DNA of 64,000 nucleotides. It comes from DATELY01 sp035276085 (GTDB taxonomy: Bacteria; Pseudomonadota; Gammaproteobacteria; Steroidobacterales; Steroidobacteraceae). Under the pieces are notes generated by a model. That model did no database searches. It was not told where the DNA came from and saw only the letters and a program-made list of their open reading frames with translations. The stretch lies in contig DATELY010000092.1 in the NCBI GenBank assembly GCA_035276085.1, forward strand, positions 1 to 64,000, in the 5' to 3' direction. Position 1 is the first letter of the stretch. Every line of letters begins with the position of its first letter. This document shows, one piece after another, positions 32,656 through 41,865 of this stretch. Made by a program: the position numbers and the translations under genes.

Positions 32656-34185
32656 ATGAACGACAAGCAGACAGTCGGCAGCGTGACTTATCAGACGACT
32701 GACAAGGAGTACTTCGAGAAGCGAGGCCTCAAACGCCACGCGCGCGTGTGGTCGTTGTGGGCATTGGGCGTGGGCGCGGTGATCTCCGGGCAGTTCTCCG
32801 GCTGGAATTTCGGTATCGCGTCGGGTGGCTGGGGCGGTCTGTTCATTGCCGCGATCCTCATCGCCATCATGTATCTGGGACTGACGTTCAGCCTCGCCGA
32901 GATGTCGCCGGCCCTGCCGCACACCGGCGGTGCCTACTCGTTCGCCCGCAGCGCGATGGGTCCATGGGGCGGATTCATCACCGGGCTCGCCGAGAGCATC
33001 GAGTACATCATGACCCCCGCCGTCATCGTGTTCTTCATCGGCTCCTATCTCACCGGCATCTTCGGCACCGACGTGGCCGCACAACCGCTCTGGTGGCTCG
33101 CCAGCTACGTCGTTTTCGTCGCACTGAACTATTGGGGCGTCGAACTCTCGTTCCGCATCTCGGTCGGCGTCACACTGCTCGCACTGCTCGTCCTCGCGAT
33201 CTTCTGGATCAGCGCCATTCCGCATGCCGACTTCAACCGCTGGGCACTGAACGTGGGCGTTGCCGCGGACGGCAGCTTGATCGAGCTGCCGAATGGCGGC
33301 GGCGAATTCCTGCCGAAGGGCTGGGCCGGTGCGTTCGCGGCAATGCCATTCGCGGTGTGGCTGTTTCTGGCAATCGAAGAATTGCCGCTGGCAGCCGAAG
33401 AATCTCACGACCCCAAGCGGGACATGCCCAAGGGTCTGATCTTCGGCATGTTCACGTTGATCGTCTCCGCCACGCTCATCATGTTTCTGAACGCGTCCAT
33501 CGGCACCACCGAGCCGAGTGGCTTCCACGGATCGTTCTCGCTGGCGACGTCCGCCGAGCCGTTGCTCGATGGCTTCCGCGTGCTCTATGGCACCGAGCTT
33601 GCGAAACTGCTGGCGTTGCTCGCGGTGATCGGGCTGATCGCCAGCTTCCACACGATCATCTTCGCGTTCGGTCGTCAGATCTATTCGCTCTCGCGTGCGG
33701 GCTACTACCCCTCGTTCATGTCGGTCACGCATGGACATCGCAAGACACCGCACATCGCGATGTTCATCGGCGCCGGCTTAGGCCTGGCCGTGCTGCTGGT
33801 CGTGTGGTTCTCGCGCGGTGCCGAGCGCGGTGGCGCGCTGATCGGCGGCACGTTGCTCAACATGGCCGTGTTCGGCGCAATGATCTCGTACGCCTTGCAA
33901 GGCCTGTCGTTCATCCTGCTCCGCCGCAGGATGCCGCACATCGAGCGTCCCTATCGGAGCCCGCTCGGCATTCCCGGTGCAGTCGTCACGATCGCCATCG
34001 CGCTGTGGACGATCTACTACCAGCTGCAGGATCCCGCGTATCTGAAAGGCGTGTATTTCGCTTTGTTGTGGTATGTCGGTGGCTTGATCTACTTCGCCGT
34101 AGTCGGGCGGCACAAGCTCGTCCTCTCGCCCGAAGAGCGGTTTGCGCTGCACGGCGGTGAGCACGGCGAAAGTCCAGCCCATTGA
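32656..34185 (+). CDS. eat: Ethanolamine-type amino acid/amine permease
   Basis: This 509-residue inner-membrane protein belongs to the amino acid-polyamine-organocation superfamily, with about 12 hydrophobic segments. It matches ethanolamine permeases best: KRHARVWSLWALGVGAVISG and FSGWNFGIASGGWGGLF form the first helix pair, then AEMSPALPHTGGAYSFAR and FLAIEELPLAAEESHDPKRD. It should import ethanolamine or a related amine by proton or sodium symport. It is the first gene of a four-gene operon with a GS-like ligase (12 bases downstream), aldehyde dehydrogenase and iron alcohol dehydrogenase, which fits uptake of an amino alcohol for catabolism. Substrate not proven. Confidence 0.86.
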   Translation: MNDKQTVGSVTYQTTDKEYFEKRGLKRHARVWSLWALGVGAVISGQFSGWNFGIASGGWGGLFIAAILIAIMYLGLTFSLAEMSPALPHTGGAYSFARSAMGPWGGFITGLAESIEYIMTPAVIVFFIGSYLTGIFGTDVAAQPLWWLASYVVFVALNYWGVELSFRISVGVTLLALLVLAIFWISAIPHADFNRWALNVGVAADGSLIELPNGGGEFLPKGWAGAFAAMPFAVWLFLAIEELPLAAEESHDPKRDMPKGLIFGMFTLIVSATLIMFLNASIGTTEPSGFHGSFSLATSAEPLLDGFRVLYGTELAKLLALLAVIGLIASFHTIIFAFGRQIYSLSRAGYYPSFMSVTHGHRKTPHIAMFIGAGLGLAVLLVVWFSRGAERGGALIGGTLLNMAVFGAMISYALQGLSFILLRRRMPHIERPYRSPLGIPGAVVTIAIALWTIYYQLQDPAYLKGVYFALLWYVGGLIYFAVVGRHKLVLSPEERFALHGGEHGESPAH

Positions 34186-34197
34186 CGGAGAGGGCGC

Positions 34198-35565
34198 ATG
34201 CAGCCACGTGAAGTCACCACCGCCGCACACGCCAAAGCCCTCGTCGAGGAACGAGGGCTCGCGCACATCAAAGTGGGCGTGTTCGACGTCGATGGCATCC
34301 TGCGTGGCAAGTACATGTCGCGTGCAAAGTTCCTGTCGGCGCTCGACAGCGGCTTCGGCTTCTGCGACGTCGTGCTCGGCTGGGACTGTCAGGATCAGCT
34401 GTACGACAACGTCACGTACACCGGCTGGCACACGGGTTATCCGGATGCGCCCGTGCGCATCCTGCCGGAGAGCTGCCGACCCTTGCCGTTCGAGGACAAC
34501 GGACTGTTCTTCCTCGGCGAGTTCGCACCGCCTGCAGAGACGATCTGTCCACGCGGAGTCCTGCGTCGTGTCCTCGAACGCGCACGCAAGCAGGGCTATC
34601 AGGCGGCTGCAGGGCTTGAATACGAAATCTTCTTTTTCAACGAGACGCCCGAATCGGTGCGCGCGAAGCACTATCGGGATCTGAAACCGATGGCGCCGGG
34701 GTGGTTCGGCTATTCGGTGATTCGCAACAGCGTCGGCGCGGAGTTCTACCGTCAACTCCTGCAGCTGTGCGAGGACATGGACTTCGGACTGGAAGGCCTG
34801 CACGAGGAGACCGGTGCCGGCGTGATCGAAGCGGCCATTACCGTCGATGCAGCGCTGAAAGCCGCCGACAAGGCATCGCTCTTCAGGACGTTCACCAAGA
34901 TCCTGGCTCAGCGCAACAACCTCATGGCCACCTTCATGGCGAAGTGGTCGAGCGCATGGCCCGGGCAAAGCGGGCATACGCATGTGTCGTTGCAATCGCT
35001 GGACGGCAAACCCGTGTTCTACGACAAGGACCAGCCGCACTCGATGAGCACGACCATGCGTCATTTTCTGGGCGGTCTGCAGCGCCTGATGCCGGAGATG
35101 CTCGCGCTGGTCGCGCCGACCGTGAACTCGTATCGCCGTCTCATTCCAGGCTTCTGGGCGCCCACGGATTCTACGTGGGGGGTGGAGAATCGCACCTGCG
35201 CCTTGCGTGTCATTCATGGCAGCCCGAAGTCGCAGCGCGTGGAATATCGCGTGGCGGCGGCCGACTCGAATCCCTATCTCGTGCTGTCGGCCGCGCTCGC
35301 ATCGGGTCTGCATGGCATCGAGCACCGCATCGAGCCCGAGGAAATGGTCGCGGGCAACGCCTATGAAAAGAAATTCCCGGAGCAACTCGCGTTACCGCGC
35401 ACACTCTGGGATGCCGCACAACGATTGAAGGCATCGCGCGTTGCGCGCGACTGGTTCGGCGATGCCTTCGTCGATCACTTCGCCGCCACCCGGGAGTGGG
35501 AGGAACGCGAGTTCCGCAAACACATTTCTGACTGGGAGCTCGCGCGTTATTTCGAGATCATCTGA
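34198..35565 (+). CDS. Glutamine synthetase-like gamma-glutamyl-amine ligase
   Basis: This 455-residue protein has the GS fold and its metal/nucleotide residues: GLEYEIFFFNE, GLHEETGAGVIEAAI, the ATP-site His-Thr-His in GQSGHTHVSLQSL, and ENRTCALRVI, VEYRVAAADSNPYL near the C-terminus. The sequence around the ammonium/amine pocket departs from true GlnA, as in PuuA (putrescine), GlnA4 of Streptomyces (ethanolamine) and IpuC (isopropylamine). It would couple glutamate to the amine of ethanolamine using ATP. Its place between an ethanolamine-type permease and two dehydrogenases supports this. It has neither the Tyr-adenylylation region nor the context of a housekeeping GlnA. The exact amine is inferred. 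Confidence 0.86.
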   Translation: MQPREVTTAAHAKALVEERGLAHIKVGVFDVDGILRGKYMSRAKFLSALDSGFGFCDVVLGWDCQDQLYDNVTYTGWHTGYPDAPVRILPESCRPLPFEDNGLFFLGEFAPPAETICPRGVLRRVLERARKQGYQAAAGLEYEIFFFNETPESVRAKHYRDLKPMAPGWFGYSVIRNSVGAEFYRQLLQLCEDMDFGLEGLHEETGAGVIEAAITVDAALKAADKASLFRTFTKILAQRNNLMATFMAKWSSAWPGQSGHTHVSLQSLDGKPVFYDKDQPHSMSTTMRHFLGGLQRLMPEMLALVAPTVNSYRRLIPGFWAPTDSTWGVENRTCALRVIHGSPKSQRVEYRVAAADSNPYLVLSAALASGLHGIEHRIEPEEMVAGNAYEKKFPEQLALPRTLWDAAQRLKASRVARDWFGDAFVDHFAATREWEEREFRKHISDWELARYFEII

Positions 35566-35567
35566 GC

Positions 35568-36956
35568 ATGGCCCTGCAGCAAACCATCAGCCCCATCGAC
35601 GGCAGCGTGCACGTCGAGCGCGAGCTCGCGAGCGCCGCGCAGATCGAATGCACGCTGGAACAGGCCGTTTCGGCACAGCGCTTGTGGCGCGCGACACCGC
35701 TCGAGCAGCGCATTCAGATCCTGGAGCGCTTCTGCACGGCATTCGAAGCACGGAGCGATGAGATCGCGGGCGAGCTCACCTGGCAGATGGGACGTCCGCT
35801 GCGCTACTCGCCCAATGAAGTGCGTGGCACGCTGGAACGCGCGCGGTACATGATCGAGATTGCGACCCGCAAGCTCGCCGACATCGATGCGAGTCCCAAG
35901 GAAGACTTTCGCCGCTTCATCCGCCGCGAACCGTTGGGCGTGGTGCTGACCGTCGCTGCGTGGAACTACCCCTACTTGATTGCAGTGAACAGCATCGTGC
36001 CTGCGCTGCTGGCCGGCAACGCCGTGATACTGAAGCACTCCGCGCAGACGCCGTTGGCTGCCGAGCACTTCGCCAGTTGTCTGCACGCTGCGGGCCTGCC
36101 GCCGAACGTGTTTCAGTTCGTGCATGCCAGTCACGCCGATGTCGAGCGGATGATCGGCGATCCACGCATCGATTTCGTTGCGTTTACCGGCTCGGTCGCC
36201 GGCGGACATGCAGTCCAACGTGCCGCCTCGCAGCGTTTCGTCGGCACGGGGATGGAGCTGGGCGGATGCGATCCGGCCTACGTCCGTCACGACGCCGATC
36301 TCGCGCATGCGATCGAGAACCTCGTCGATGGCGCCTACTTCAACAGCGGTCAATCGTGCTGTGGCATCCAGCGCGTCTACGTGCATGAACGGCTCTACGA
36401 CGCGTTCGTCGAGGGTTTCACCGCGCTCACGCGTCGCTACGTATTGGACGATCCCCGCAGACCCGACACGACATTGGGCCCTGTCGTGCGCACGAGTGCC
36501 GCTGCCGGCATTCGCGAGCGGATTGCCGCCTGTGTTTCTGCAGGTGCGTGGGCATTGATCGACGAGAAGACATTCAACCGCAGCCTCGAGCAAACGCCGT
36601 ACCTGGCACCGCAAGTATTGGTCAAGGTCGATCACACCATGCCGATCATGCGCGACGAGATCTTCGGTCCGGTGGCCGGAATCATGAGCGTTCGCGGCGA
36701 CGAGGAAGCGATCGAGCTCATGAACGATTCGCGCTTCGGCTTGACCGCGGCGATCTGGACTGGCGACGAGGCAGCGGCGCTCGACATCGGCGATCGCATC
36801 GAAACCGGCACGTGGTTCATGAATCGCTGCGACTATCTCGACCCGGCGCTGGCCTGGGTCGGGGTCAAGGATTCAGGCCGTGGCTGCACACTCTCCGAGG
36901 TCGGCTACGAGCATCTCACGCGCCCCAAGTCGTTCCATTTGCGATTGCGCACCTGA
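35568..36956 (+). CDS. Aldehyde dehydrogenase of the amine operon
   Basis: This 462-residue NAD(P)-dependent enzyme has the N-terminal nucleotide fold with VAAWNYPYLIAVNSIVPALL and FTGSVAGGHAV, the catalytic Glu in ELGGCDPAYVR and the nucleophilic Cys in SGQSCCGIQRVYVHE. The C-terminal part has the usual EIFGPVAGIMSV and the substrate-channel region LTAAIWTGDEAAA. Its start is two bases after the ligase stop, so it is coupled. It probably oxidises a gamma-glutamyl-aminoacetaldehyde, the product of the alcohol dehydrogenase, to the acid (gamma-glutamylglycine if the substrate is ethanolamine). The substrate is inferred from the neighbours. Confidence 0.9.
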   Translation: MALQQTISPIDGSVHVERELASAAQIECTLEQAVSAQRLWRATPLEQRIQILERFCTAFEARSDEIAGELTWQMGRPLRYSPNEVRGTLERARYMIEIATRKLADIDASPKEDFRRFIRREPLGVVLTVAAWNYPYLIAVNSIVPALLAGNAVILKHSAQTPLAAEHFASCLHAAGLPPNVFQFVHASHADVERMIGDPRIDFVAFTGSVAGGHAVQRAASQRFVGTGMELGGCDPAYVRHDADLAHAIENLVDGAYFNSGQSCCGIQRVYVHERLYDAFVEGFTALTRRYVLDDPRRPDTTLGPVVRTSAAAGIRERIAACVSAGAWALIDEKTFNRSLEQTPYLAPQVLVKVDHTMPIMRDEIFGPVAGIMSVRGDEEAIELMNDSRFGLTAAIWTGDEAAALDIGDRIETGTWFMNRCDYLDPALAWVGVKDSGRGCTLSEVGYEHLTRPKSFHLRLRT

Positions 36957-36966
36957 GCGATTCGAC

Positions 36967-38136
36967 ATGAGCACGCTACGCGGCAATTGGAACTATCCCA
37001 CCGCCATTCGCTTCGGACCCGGGCGCATCGCGGAGCTTCCCGACGCGTGCAAGACGCTGGGCATTCAACGTCCGCTGTTGGTCACCGATCCTGGCCTGGC
37101 TGCGTTGTCCATGGTTCAGAGCGCGGTGGCTGCGTGCAATCGGGCCGGAATCGACTGCAGCGTATTCAGCGATGTGAAGGCCAACCCTGTCGAAGCCAAC
37201 GTGACCGCGGGCGTAGCCGAGTTCAGACGCAACCGGCACGACGGTGTCATCGCATTCGGCGGCGGCAGCGCACTGGACACCGGCAAAGCGATTGCGTTGA
37301 TGGTCGGTCAGACGCGTCCCATCTGGGATTTCGAGGACCGCGAAGATTGGTACACGCGCGTCAACGTCGCCGGCATGGCACCTGTCATCGCCGTCCCGAC
37401 GACATCGGGCACGGGGTCGGAGGTGGGCCGCGCCTCCGTGATCACCGATGTGCGCGATCACACAAAAAAGATCATCTTCCATCCCAGGATGCAGCCGGCG
37501 CTGGTGATAGCCGACCCGGAGCTGACTTTGGGCTTGCCACCGCAGGTCACCGCTGCAGTCGGCATGGACGCGTTGTCGCATAACCTCGAAGCGTATTGCG
37601 CGCCGTTCTATCACCCGCTGGCCGAAGGCATCGCCCTGGAAGGCATGCGGCTCGTCAAGGAGTGGTTGCCGAAAGCCGTGAAGACCGGCTCCGACATCGA
37701 AGCGCGTGCACACATGATGGCGGCCTCATCGATGGGCGCGACTGCGTTTCAACGCGGCCTGGGCGCCATGCACAGTCTGAGTCATCCCTGCTCTGCCCAG
37801 CTGGGTACACACCATGGACTCACCAATGGCGTCGTGATGCCGTACGTGTTGGTTTGGAATCGCGATGCGATTGCGGACAAGCTCACGCGCGTGGCTGGTT
37901 ACTTACAGCTGCCCTCGCCGTCGTTCGATAGTGTGCTGGAGTGGATACTCGATCTGCGCCGCGGCATCGGCATTCCGCATACGCTGCGGGAATTGGGCGT
38001 CACTCCCGATCGCATCGATGAGCTCGCGCAGCAGGCATTCGACGACCCTTCCACTGGCGGGAATCCGGTGCCGATGACGGTCGAGGATTTCCGGCAGTTG
38101 TATCGCCGCTGTATCGAGGGAAGATTGGCCGGTTGA
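36967..38136 (+). CDS. Iron-containing alcohol dehydrogenase
   Basis: This 389-residue enzyme is a group III (Fe-dependent) alcohol dehydrogenase. It has the GGGSALDTGKAIAL NAD-binding loop, the TTSGTGSEVGRASV segment, and metal ligands in GMDALSHNLEAYCAP and AMHSLSHPCSAQLGTHHGLTN (His residues). The start at 36967 places MSTLRGNWNYPTAIRFGPG at the N-terminus; an upstream reading overlaps the aldehyde dehydrogenase. The gap to the aldehyde dehydrogenase is ten bases. In the proposed route it oxidises the hydroxyl group of a gamma-glutamyl amino alcohol to an aldehyde. It ends the operon. Confidence 0.9.
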   Translation: MSTLRGNWNYPTAIRFGPGRIAELPDACKTLGIQRPLLVTDPGLAALSMVQSAVAACNRAGIDCSVFSDVKANPVEANVTAGVAEFRRNRHDGVIAFGGGSALDTGKAIALMVGQTRPIWDFEDREDWYTRVNVAGMAPVIAVPTTSGTGSEVGRASVITDVRDHTKKIIFHPRMQPALVIADPELTLGLPPQVTAAVGMDALSHNLEAYCAPFYHPLAEGIALEGMRLVKEWLPKAVKTGSDIEARAHMMAASSMGATAFQRGLGAMHSLSHPCSAQLGTHHGLTNGVVMPYVLVWNRDAIADKLTRVAGYLQLPSPSFDSVLEWILDLRRGIGIPHTLRELGVTPDRIDELAQQAFDDPSTGGNPVPMTVEDFRQLYRRCIEGRLAG

Positions 38137-38227
38137 GTACAGTTTTTGGCAGCCGGAACCGAACACGTTCACCACCGATTCAGTCGATAGTGCAAAGGCT
38201 GCCGTATCCTCACCTGGCGCTCCATCC

Positions 38228-38617
38228 ATGCCGCGACTCATCCCTCTCTGGTTGACCCTTGCCACGCTCGCGAGCACCACGCCGGCCTTTGCGGATGCCA
38301 TGCGCTGCGGCAGCCGACTCGTGAGCGAAGGCGAAACTCGCGCCGAAGTGGCTGCGAAGTGCGGCGAGCCCGCCGACGTGCAAACGCGGACGATCCTGCG
38401 GCGCCCGTACTACGACTTCCACGGCCGCATCGTCTACTACGGCGATGGACTCGTCGAAGTACCCGTCGAGATATGGACCTACAACTTCGGGCCGTACAAG
38501 CTGATGCGCCGCGTCCGCTTCGTCGATGGCATCGTCGATGACATCGAAACGTTGAGTCACGGCTATCACGAGAGCGAGGGCTACGGCGACAGAGGAAAGA
38601 ACTCGGACGGATACTGA
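38228..38617 (+). CDS. DUF2845-like small exported protein
   Basis: This 129-residue protein has a signal peptide (MPRLIPLWLTLATLASTTPAFA) and a mature region of about 107 residues. Typical DUF2845 features are visible: MRCGSRLVSEGETRAEVAAKCGEP at the start of the mature protein with two cysteines, and VEIWTYNFGPYKLMRRVRFVDG. No catalytic motif. Function unknown. It ends exactly one base before the stop of the convergent DUF885 gene, with no terminator between. Confidence 0.8.
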   Translation: MPRLIPLWLTLATLASTTPAFADAMRCGSRLVSEGETRAEVAAKCGEPADVQTRTILRRPYYDFHGRIVYYGDGLVEVPVEIWTYNFGPYKLMRRVRFVDGIVDDIETLSHGYHESEGYGDRGKNSDGY

Positions 38618-40426
38618 TCAGTTCGCCGCTTTCCTGCTTGCGGTGCCGGTCGCCTTCTTCTCCTCGATCCAACGGTCGATCTTCTTCTCCAGCACGTCCA
38701 GCGGCAGCGCGCCATCGCGCAGTACCTGGCCATGAAACTCCTTGATGTCGAAGCGCTTGCCCAATGCCTGCTGTGCCCGAACGCGCAGCTCGGAGAGCTT
38801 GAACTGGCCGATCTTGTACGCAAGCGCCTGCCCTGGGCTCGCGATGTAGCGCTCGACTTCGGACTCGACGTCGCTGCGCGCGAGCGCTGAATGCTCGAGC
38901 ATGTAGTCGACGGCGCGCTCGCGCGTCCAGCCTTGCGTGTGGATGCCGGTGTCCACCACCAGCCGCATCGCACGCAGCATTTCATCGTTCAGGCGTCCGA
39001 AGTACTGATAGGGGTCCTTGAACAAGCCCAGCTCCTTGCCCAGCGACTCTGCGTACAACGCCCAGCCTTCCATGAACGCGGTGTAACTGCCGAAGCGGCG
39101 AAAGCTCGGCAAGTCCACGAGTTCCTGCTGGATCGCGACCTGAAAATGATGTCCGGGGGCCGCCTCGTGCAGCGACAGTGTCTCCATGCCCCACTTCGGC
39201 TGCGCTTTCAGATTGAACGTGTTGATGTAGAAGATGCCGGGCCGTGAACCGTCCGCCGAAGGTTGCTGATAAGAAGCACCGGCAGCCGAGGCGGCACGAA
39301 ACGCCTCCACCGCGCGCACTTCATAGTCGGCCTTCGGGAAGTCACTGAACAAACGCGGCAGGCGTGCATCGATTCTGCGCTTCAAGTCGCGGTACGCCTG
39401 GAGCAGATCTTCCGGGCGTTGGAAGTAGAACCGGCGGTCGTTCTGCAGATACCGGATGAAAGCGTTGAGATCGCCTTTGAACTTTACTCGCTGGCGCACA
39501 CCCTCCATCTCGCCACGAATGCGGGCGACTTCTTTCAATCCCATGTCGTGAATCGCTACCGGCGTCAGCTTGGAGGTCGTCTCCAGCTCGACGAGATGGG
39601 AGTACCACGCATCTCCCTGCGGCAGCGCTGTCCACGCCACGCTCGCGCGCGTCTTCGGGAGATATTCGTCGCGAATGAAATCCCGCATGCGACGATAGGC
39701 AGGCAACACGTCGTCGCGAGTCGCCTTCTCGTACTCGGCTGCAATTCGCTCGGCATCCCTGGGGGCGACTTCCTTCGGGACTTGCCGCACGGCTGCATAG
39801 AACAGACTGGCCTTGGGATCCGCCACGATCAACTCGTCCAGTTGAGCCAGCAGCTTCTCCATCACGACCCGAGGCTGCACGATGCCGCGCTCGGCGCCGG
39901 CGCGCATGTTCGTGATCGCCTGATCCGACCACGTCACGTACGCACGCAGGCGCTCGAGAAAGTTGTCGTAGTCCTGAGCGTTCGCAAACGGCTGGGCGCT
40001 GGTGCCCGATGCGAGTATCGGGATGACGAGCGGCAACGACCGCAACTGATCCACGGGAAGCAGATGCGATGGGAACTGCGCGCCCGCAATCGCCATCCGC
40101 CGCTGCTCCACGAAGACGTCCCACGTGACGCGATCGGATGGCGCGAGCGTGCCGACATCGAAGCGCATCGCCGCATCCAGGTAGCGTTGCTCCGTCGCAA
40201 GCCGTTTTGCCACCTCTTCAGGGGCTATGTCATTGGCAAGCTTGTCGTTGTAACGCGGATCGCCGATGAACGTCGCTGCGATCGGGTCGAGCTGCAGATA
40301 CTCCTCGAAATACGCCTCGACCAGGTCGTGCAGCGACTGCGCTTGGACACCCTGGACCGAGGCAATCGTTACAGCGACTGCGACCATCAACTGTCGAACT
40401 CGACTACGAAGCCAATTGCTCATCAC
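38618..40426 (-). CDS. DUF885 exported zinc-dependent hydrolase
   Basis: This 602-residue protein begins with a signal peptide (RQLMVAVAVTIASVQGVQA, cleavage at AQ-SL) and is a DUF885 protein. The likely zinc site is in LSLHEAAPGHHFQVAIQQEL (about residue 418), and the mature N-terminus LHDLVEAYFEEYLQLDPIAATFIGDPRYND is typical. The family is considered carboxypeptidase-like, with activity shown for few members. The start lies inside the last 23 bases of the MATE gene, so the two may be coupled; a start at 40423 is equally possible. Confidence 0.85.
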   Translation of the reverse strand: MMSNWLRSRVRQLMVAVAVTIASVQGVQAQSLHDLVEAYFEEYLQLDPIAATFIGDPRYNDKLANDIAPEEVAKRLATEQRYLDAAMRFDVGTLAPSDRVTWDVFVEQRRMAIAGAQFPSHLLPVDQLRSLPLVIPILASGTSAQPFANAQDYDNFLERLRAYVTWSDQAITNMRAGAERGIVQPRVVMEKLLAQLDELIVADPKASLFYAAVRQVPKEVAPRDAERIAAEYEKATRDDVLPAYRRMRDFIRDEYLPKTRASVAWTALPQGDAWYSHLVELETTSKLTPVAIHDMGLKEVARIRGEMEGVRQRVKFKGDLNAFIRYLQNDRRFYFQRPEDLLQAYRDLKRRIDARLPRLFSDFPKADYEVRAVEAFRAASAAGASYQQPSADGSRPGIFYINTFNLKAQPKWGMETLSLHEAAPGHHFQVAIQQELVDLPSFRRFGSYTAFMEGWALYAESLGKELGLFKDPYQYFGRLNDEMLRAMRLVVDTGIHTQGWTRERAVDYMLEHSALARSDVESEVERYIASPGQALAYKIGQFKLSELRVRAQQALGKRFDIKEFHGQVLRDGALPLDVLEKKIDRWIEEKKATGTASRKAAN

Positions 40427-41774
40427 CGTGCCTCAACGCCTGGGCCATGCGAGTCGAAATGCGCCAGAAACGCCAGTTGAGCAGCACCGCCGCCGTACTC
40501 AAGCCTGCAATCAGACCCACCCAGACGTAAACCGGTCCCAGGCCCTGCCGAACGCCGAGCAGGTACGCCAGCGGAAATCCCACCAACCAGTACGAGACCA
40601 AACATACGATGAGTGCCGCCGTTGTGTCCTTGTAACCGCGCAGCGCGCCTGCCGCGCCAACCTGCAATCCGTCGGATACCTGAAAGATGGCTGCCATCAG
40701 CAGCAGCGCGGCCGCCAACTCGCGTACGGCATCGTCGCGCGTATAGATCCGCGCAATTGCATCGTTCGCGAATACGATCACAACGGCAGAGACGAGCATG
40801 ATGGTTCCGCACATGGCGATGCCCACGAAGCCGGCGCGCCGCGCGGCTGCTCGCTCGCCCGCGCCCAGCTGGTGGCCGACGTGAATCACCGTTGCCGAAT
40901 GCATCGCCAACGGCAGCATGAACATGAATGAGGCGTAATTCAAAGCGATCTGGTGTGCGGCGGCGATGGTCGCGCTCATCGTTCCCATGAGCAAAGCAGC
41001 CGCAATGAAGAGGCCGCCTTCGCACAGGAGGCTGCCGGCGATGGGCAGTCCCATTCGCCCGAGCTCCGCGAGTACCGCGCTATTTGGGGCATCGAGGCGA
41101 TCGAACAGGCCATAGCAGGTGTACGCGGGCCCGCGCATGTACAGGATGAGAGCCAGCAACATGCACCACATCGAGACCGCGGTCGCCACGGCGCAGCCGA
41201 CGACACCGAGCCGCGGGAATCCGAGCTTGCCGTAGATCAACAGCCAGTTGCCGATCACGTTGAGTACGAGACCCAACAGCGCGATGTACATGATCGGTCG
41301 CGTGCGGCCGATGCCTTCGCTGACGAAGCGCAGCGCGAAGAACGCCAGCACGGCCGGCAATCCCCAGCTGATCGCTTCGCAATAGGCCACCGCAATGGGC
41401 AGGATTTCGCGATTGATGCCGATGACCGCCAGCACCCAATGCGCCTGCCACAGCAACGCCATCATCGACACCGACAGCAGCAACACGATCCATAGCGACT
41501 GACGCGCATACACACCGATCCGCGTATCTTCGCCGGCGCCATACGCGTGCGCGACCGCGGGCGCCAACGACATGAGAACACCCAGTCCAATGAGGAACGA
41601 CAGCGTGTAATAACTCACGCCCACGGCCAGCCCGGCCAATTCACGCGCGCCCAATTGACCCGCCATGACCGTGTCCGCGAAGGTCATGCCGGTGGTCGCG
41701 AGATTGTTGACGATCAGGGGGCCGCCCAGGCGCAAAATGGCGCGAGCGTCCGCGCGGGCGAACTGGCTGAACAT
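40404..41774 (-). CDS. MATE-family multidrug efflux transporter (NorM-like)
   Basis: This 456-residue inner-membrane protein has 12 hydrophobic segments in two MatE repeats, with LGGPLIVNNLATTGMTFADTVMAGQLGARELAGLAVG at the first helix pair (seen in pieces), RYVSEGIGRTRPIMY-like text in the middle, and GLQVGAAGALRGYKDTTAAL in the second half. It exchanges organic cations or drugs for protons or sodium. Divergent from the thiolase gene with 91 bases between. Its 3' end overlaps the DUF885 start by 23 bases. Confidence 0.9.
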   Translation of the reverse strand: MFSQFARADARAILRLGGPLIVNNLATTGMTFADTVMAGQLGARELAGLAVGVSYYTLSFLIGLGVLMSLAPAVAHAYGAGEDTRIGVYARQSLWIVLLLSVSMMALLWQAHWVLAVIGINREILPIAVAYCEAISWGLPAVLAFFALRFVSEGIGRTRPIMYIALLGLVLNVIGNWLLIYGKLGFPRLGVVGCAVATAVSMWCMLLALILYMRGPAYTCYGLFDRLDAPNSAVLAELGRMGLPIAGSLLCEGGLFIAAALLMGTMSATIAAAHQIALNYASFMFMLPLAMHSATVIHVGHQLGAGERAAARRAGFVGIAMCGTIMLVSAVVIVFANDAIARIYTRDDAVRELAAALLLMAAIFQVSDGLQVGAAGALRGYKDTTAALIVCLVSYWLVGFPLAYLLGVRQGLGPVYVWVGLIAGLSTAAVLLNWRFWRISTRMAQALRHGDEQLAS

Positions 41775-41781
41775 GAAACGA

Positions 41782-41831
41782 GTTGACGGTTGAGGCTGGC
41801 GCTGTGCGAAGCGCGTACTCTGACCGTCAAC
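41782..41831. repeat. Inverted repeat between divergent MATE and thiolase genes
   Basis: GTTGACGGT (41782-41790) and ACCGTCAAC (41823-41831) form a 9-bp perfect pair, with a second small hairpin inside (GCGC/GCGC). It lies in the promoter gap of both genes and may be an operator, or another member of the intergenic repeat class (words GTTGACGGTTGAGG). Confidence 0.45.
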
Positions 41832-41865
41832 GCCCCCGTGTCAACTCAGGAAGGTCGTCGAGCCC

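Noticed and set aside
32554..33753. A 399-codon minus-strand open frame
   Set aside because: Antisense to the permease gene and to its leader; low-complexity charged composition without a domain.
33778..35385. A 535-codon open frame on the minus strand
   Set aside because: It lies opposite the permease and GS-like ligase genes, has a composition rich in His, Arg and Glu typical of antisense frames in GC-rich DNA, and has no motif.
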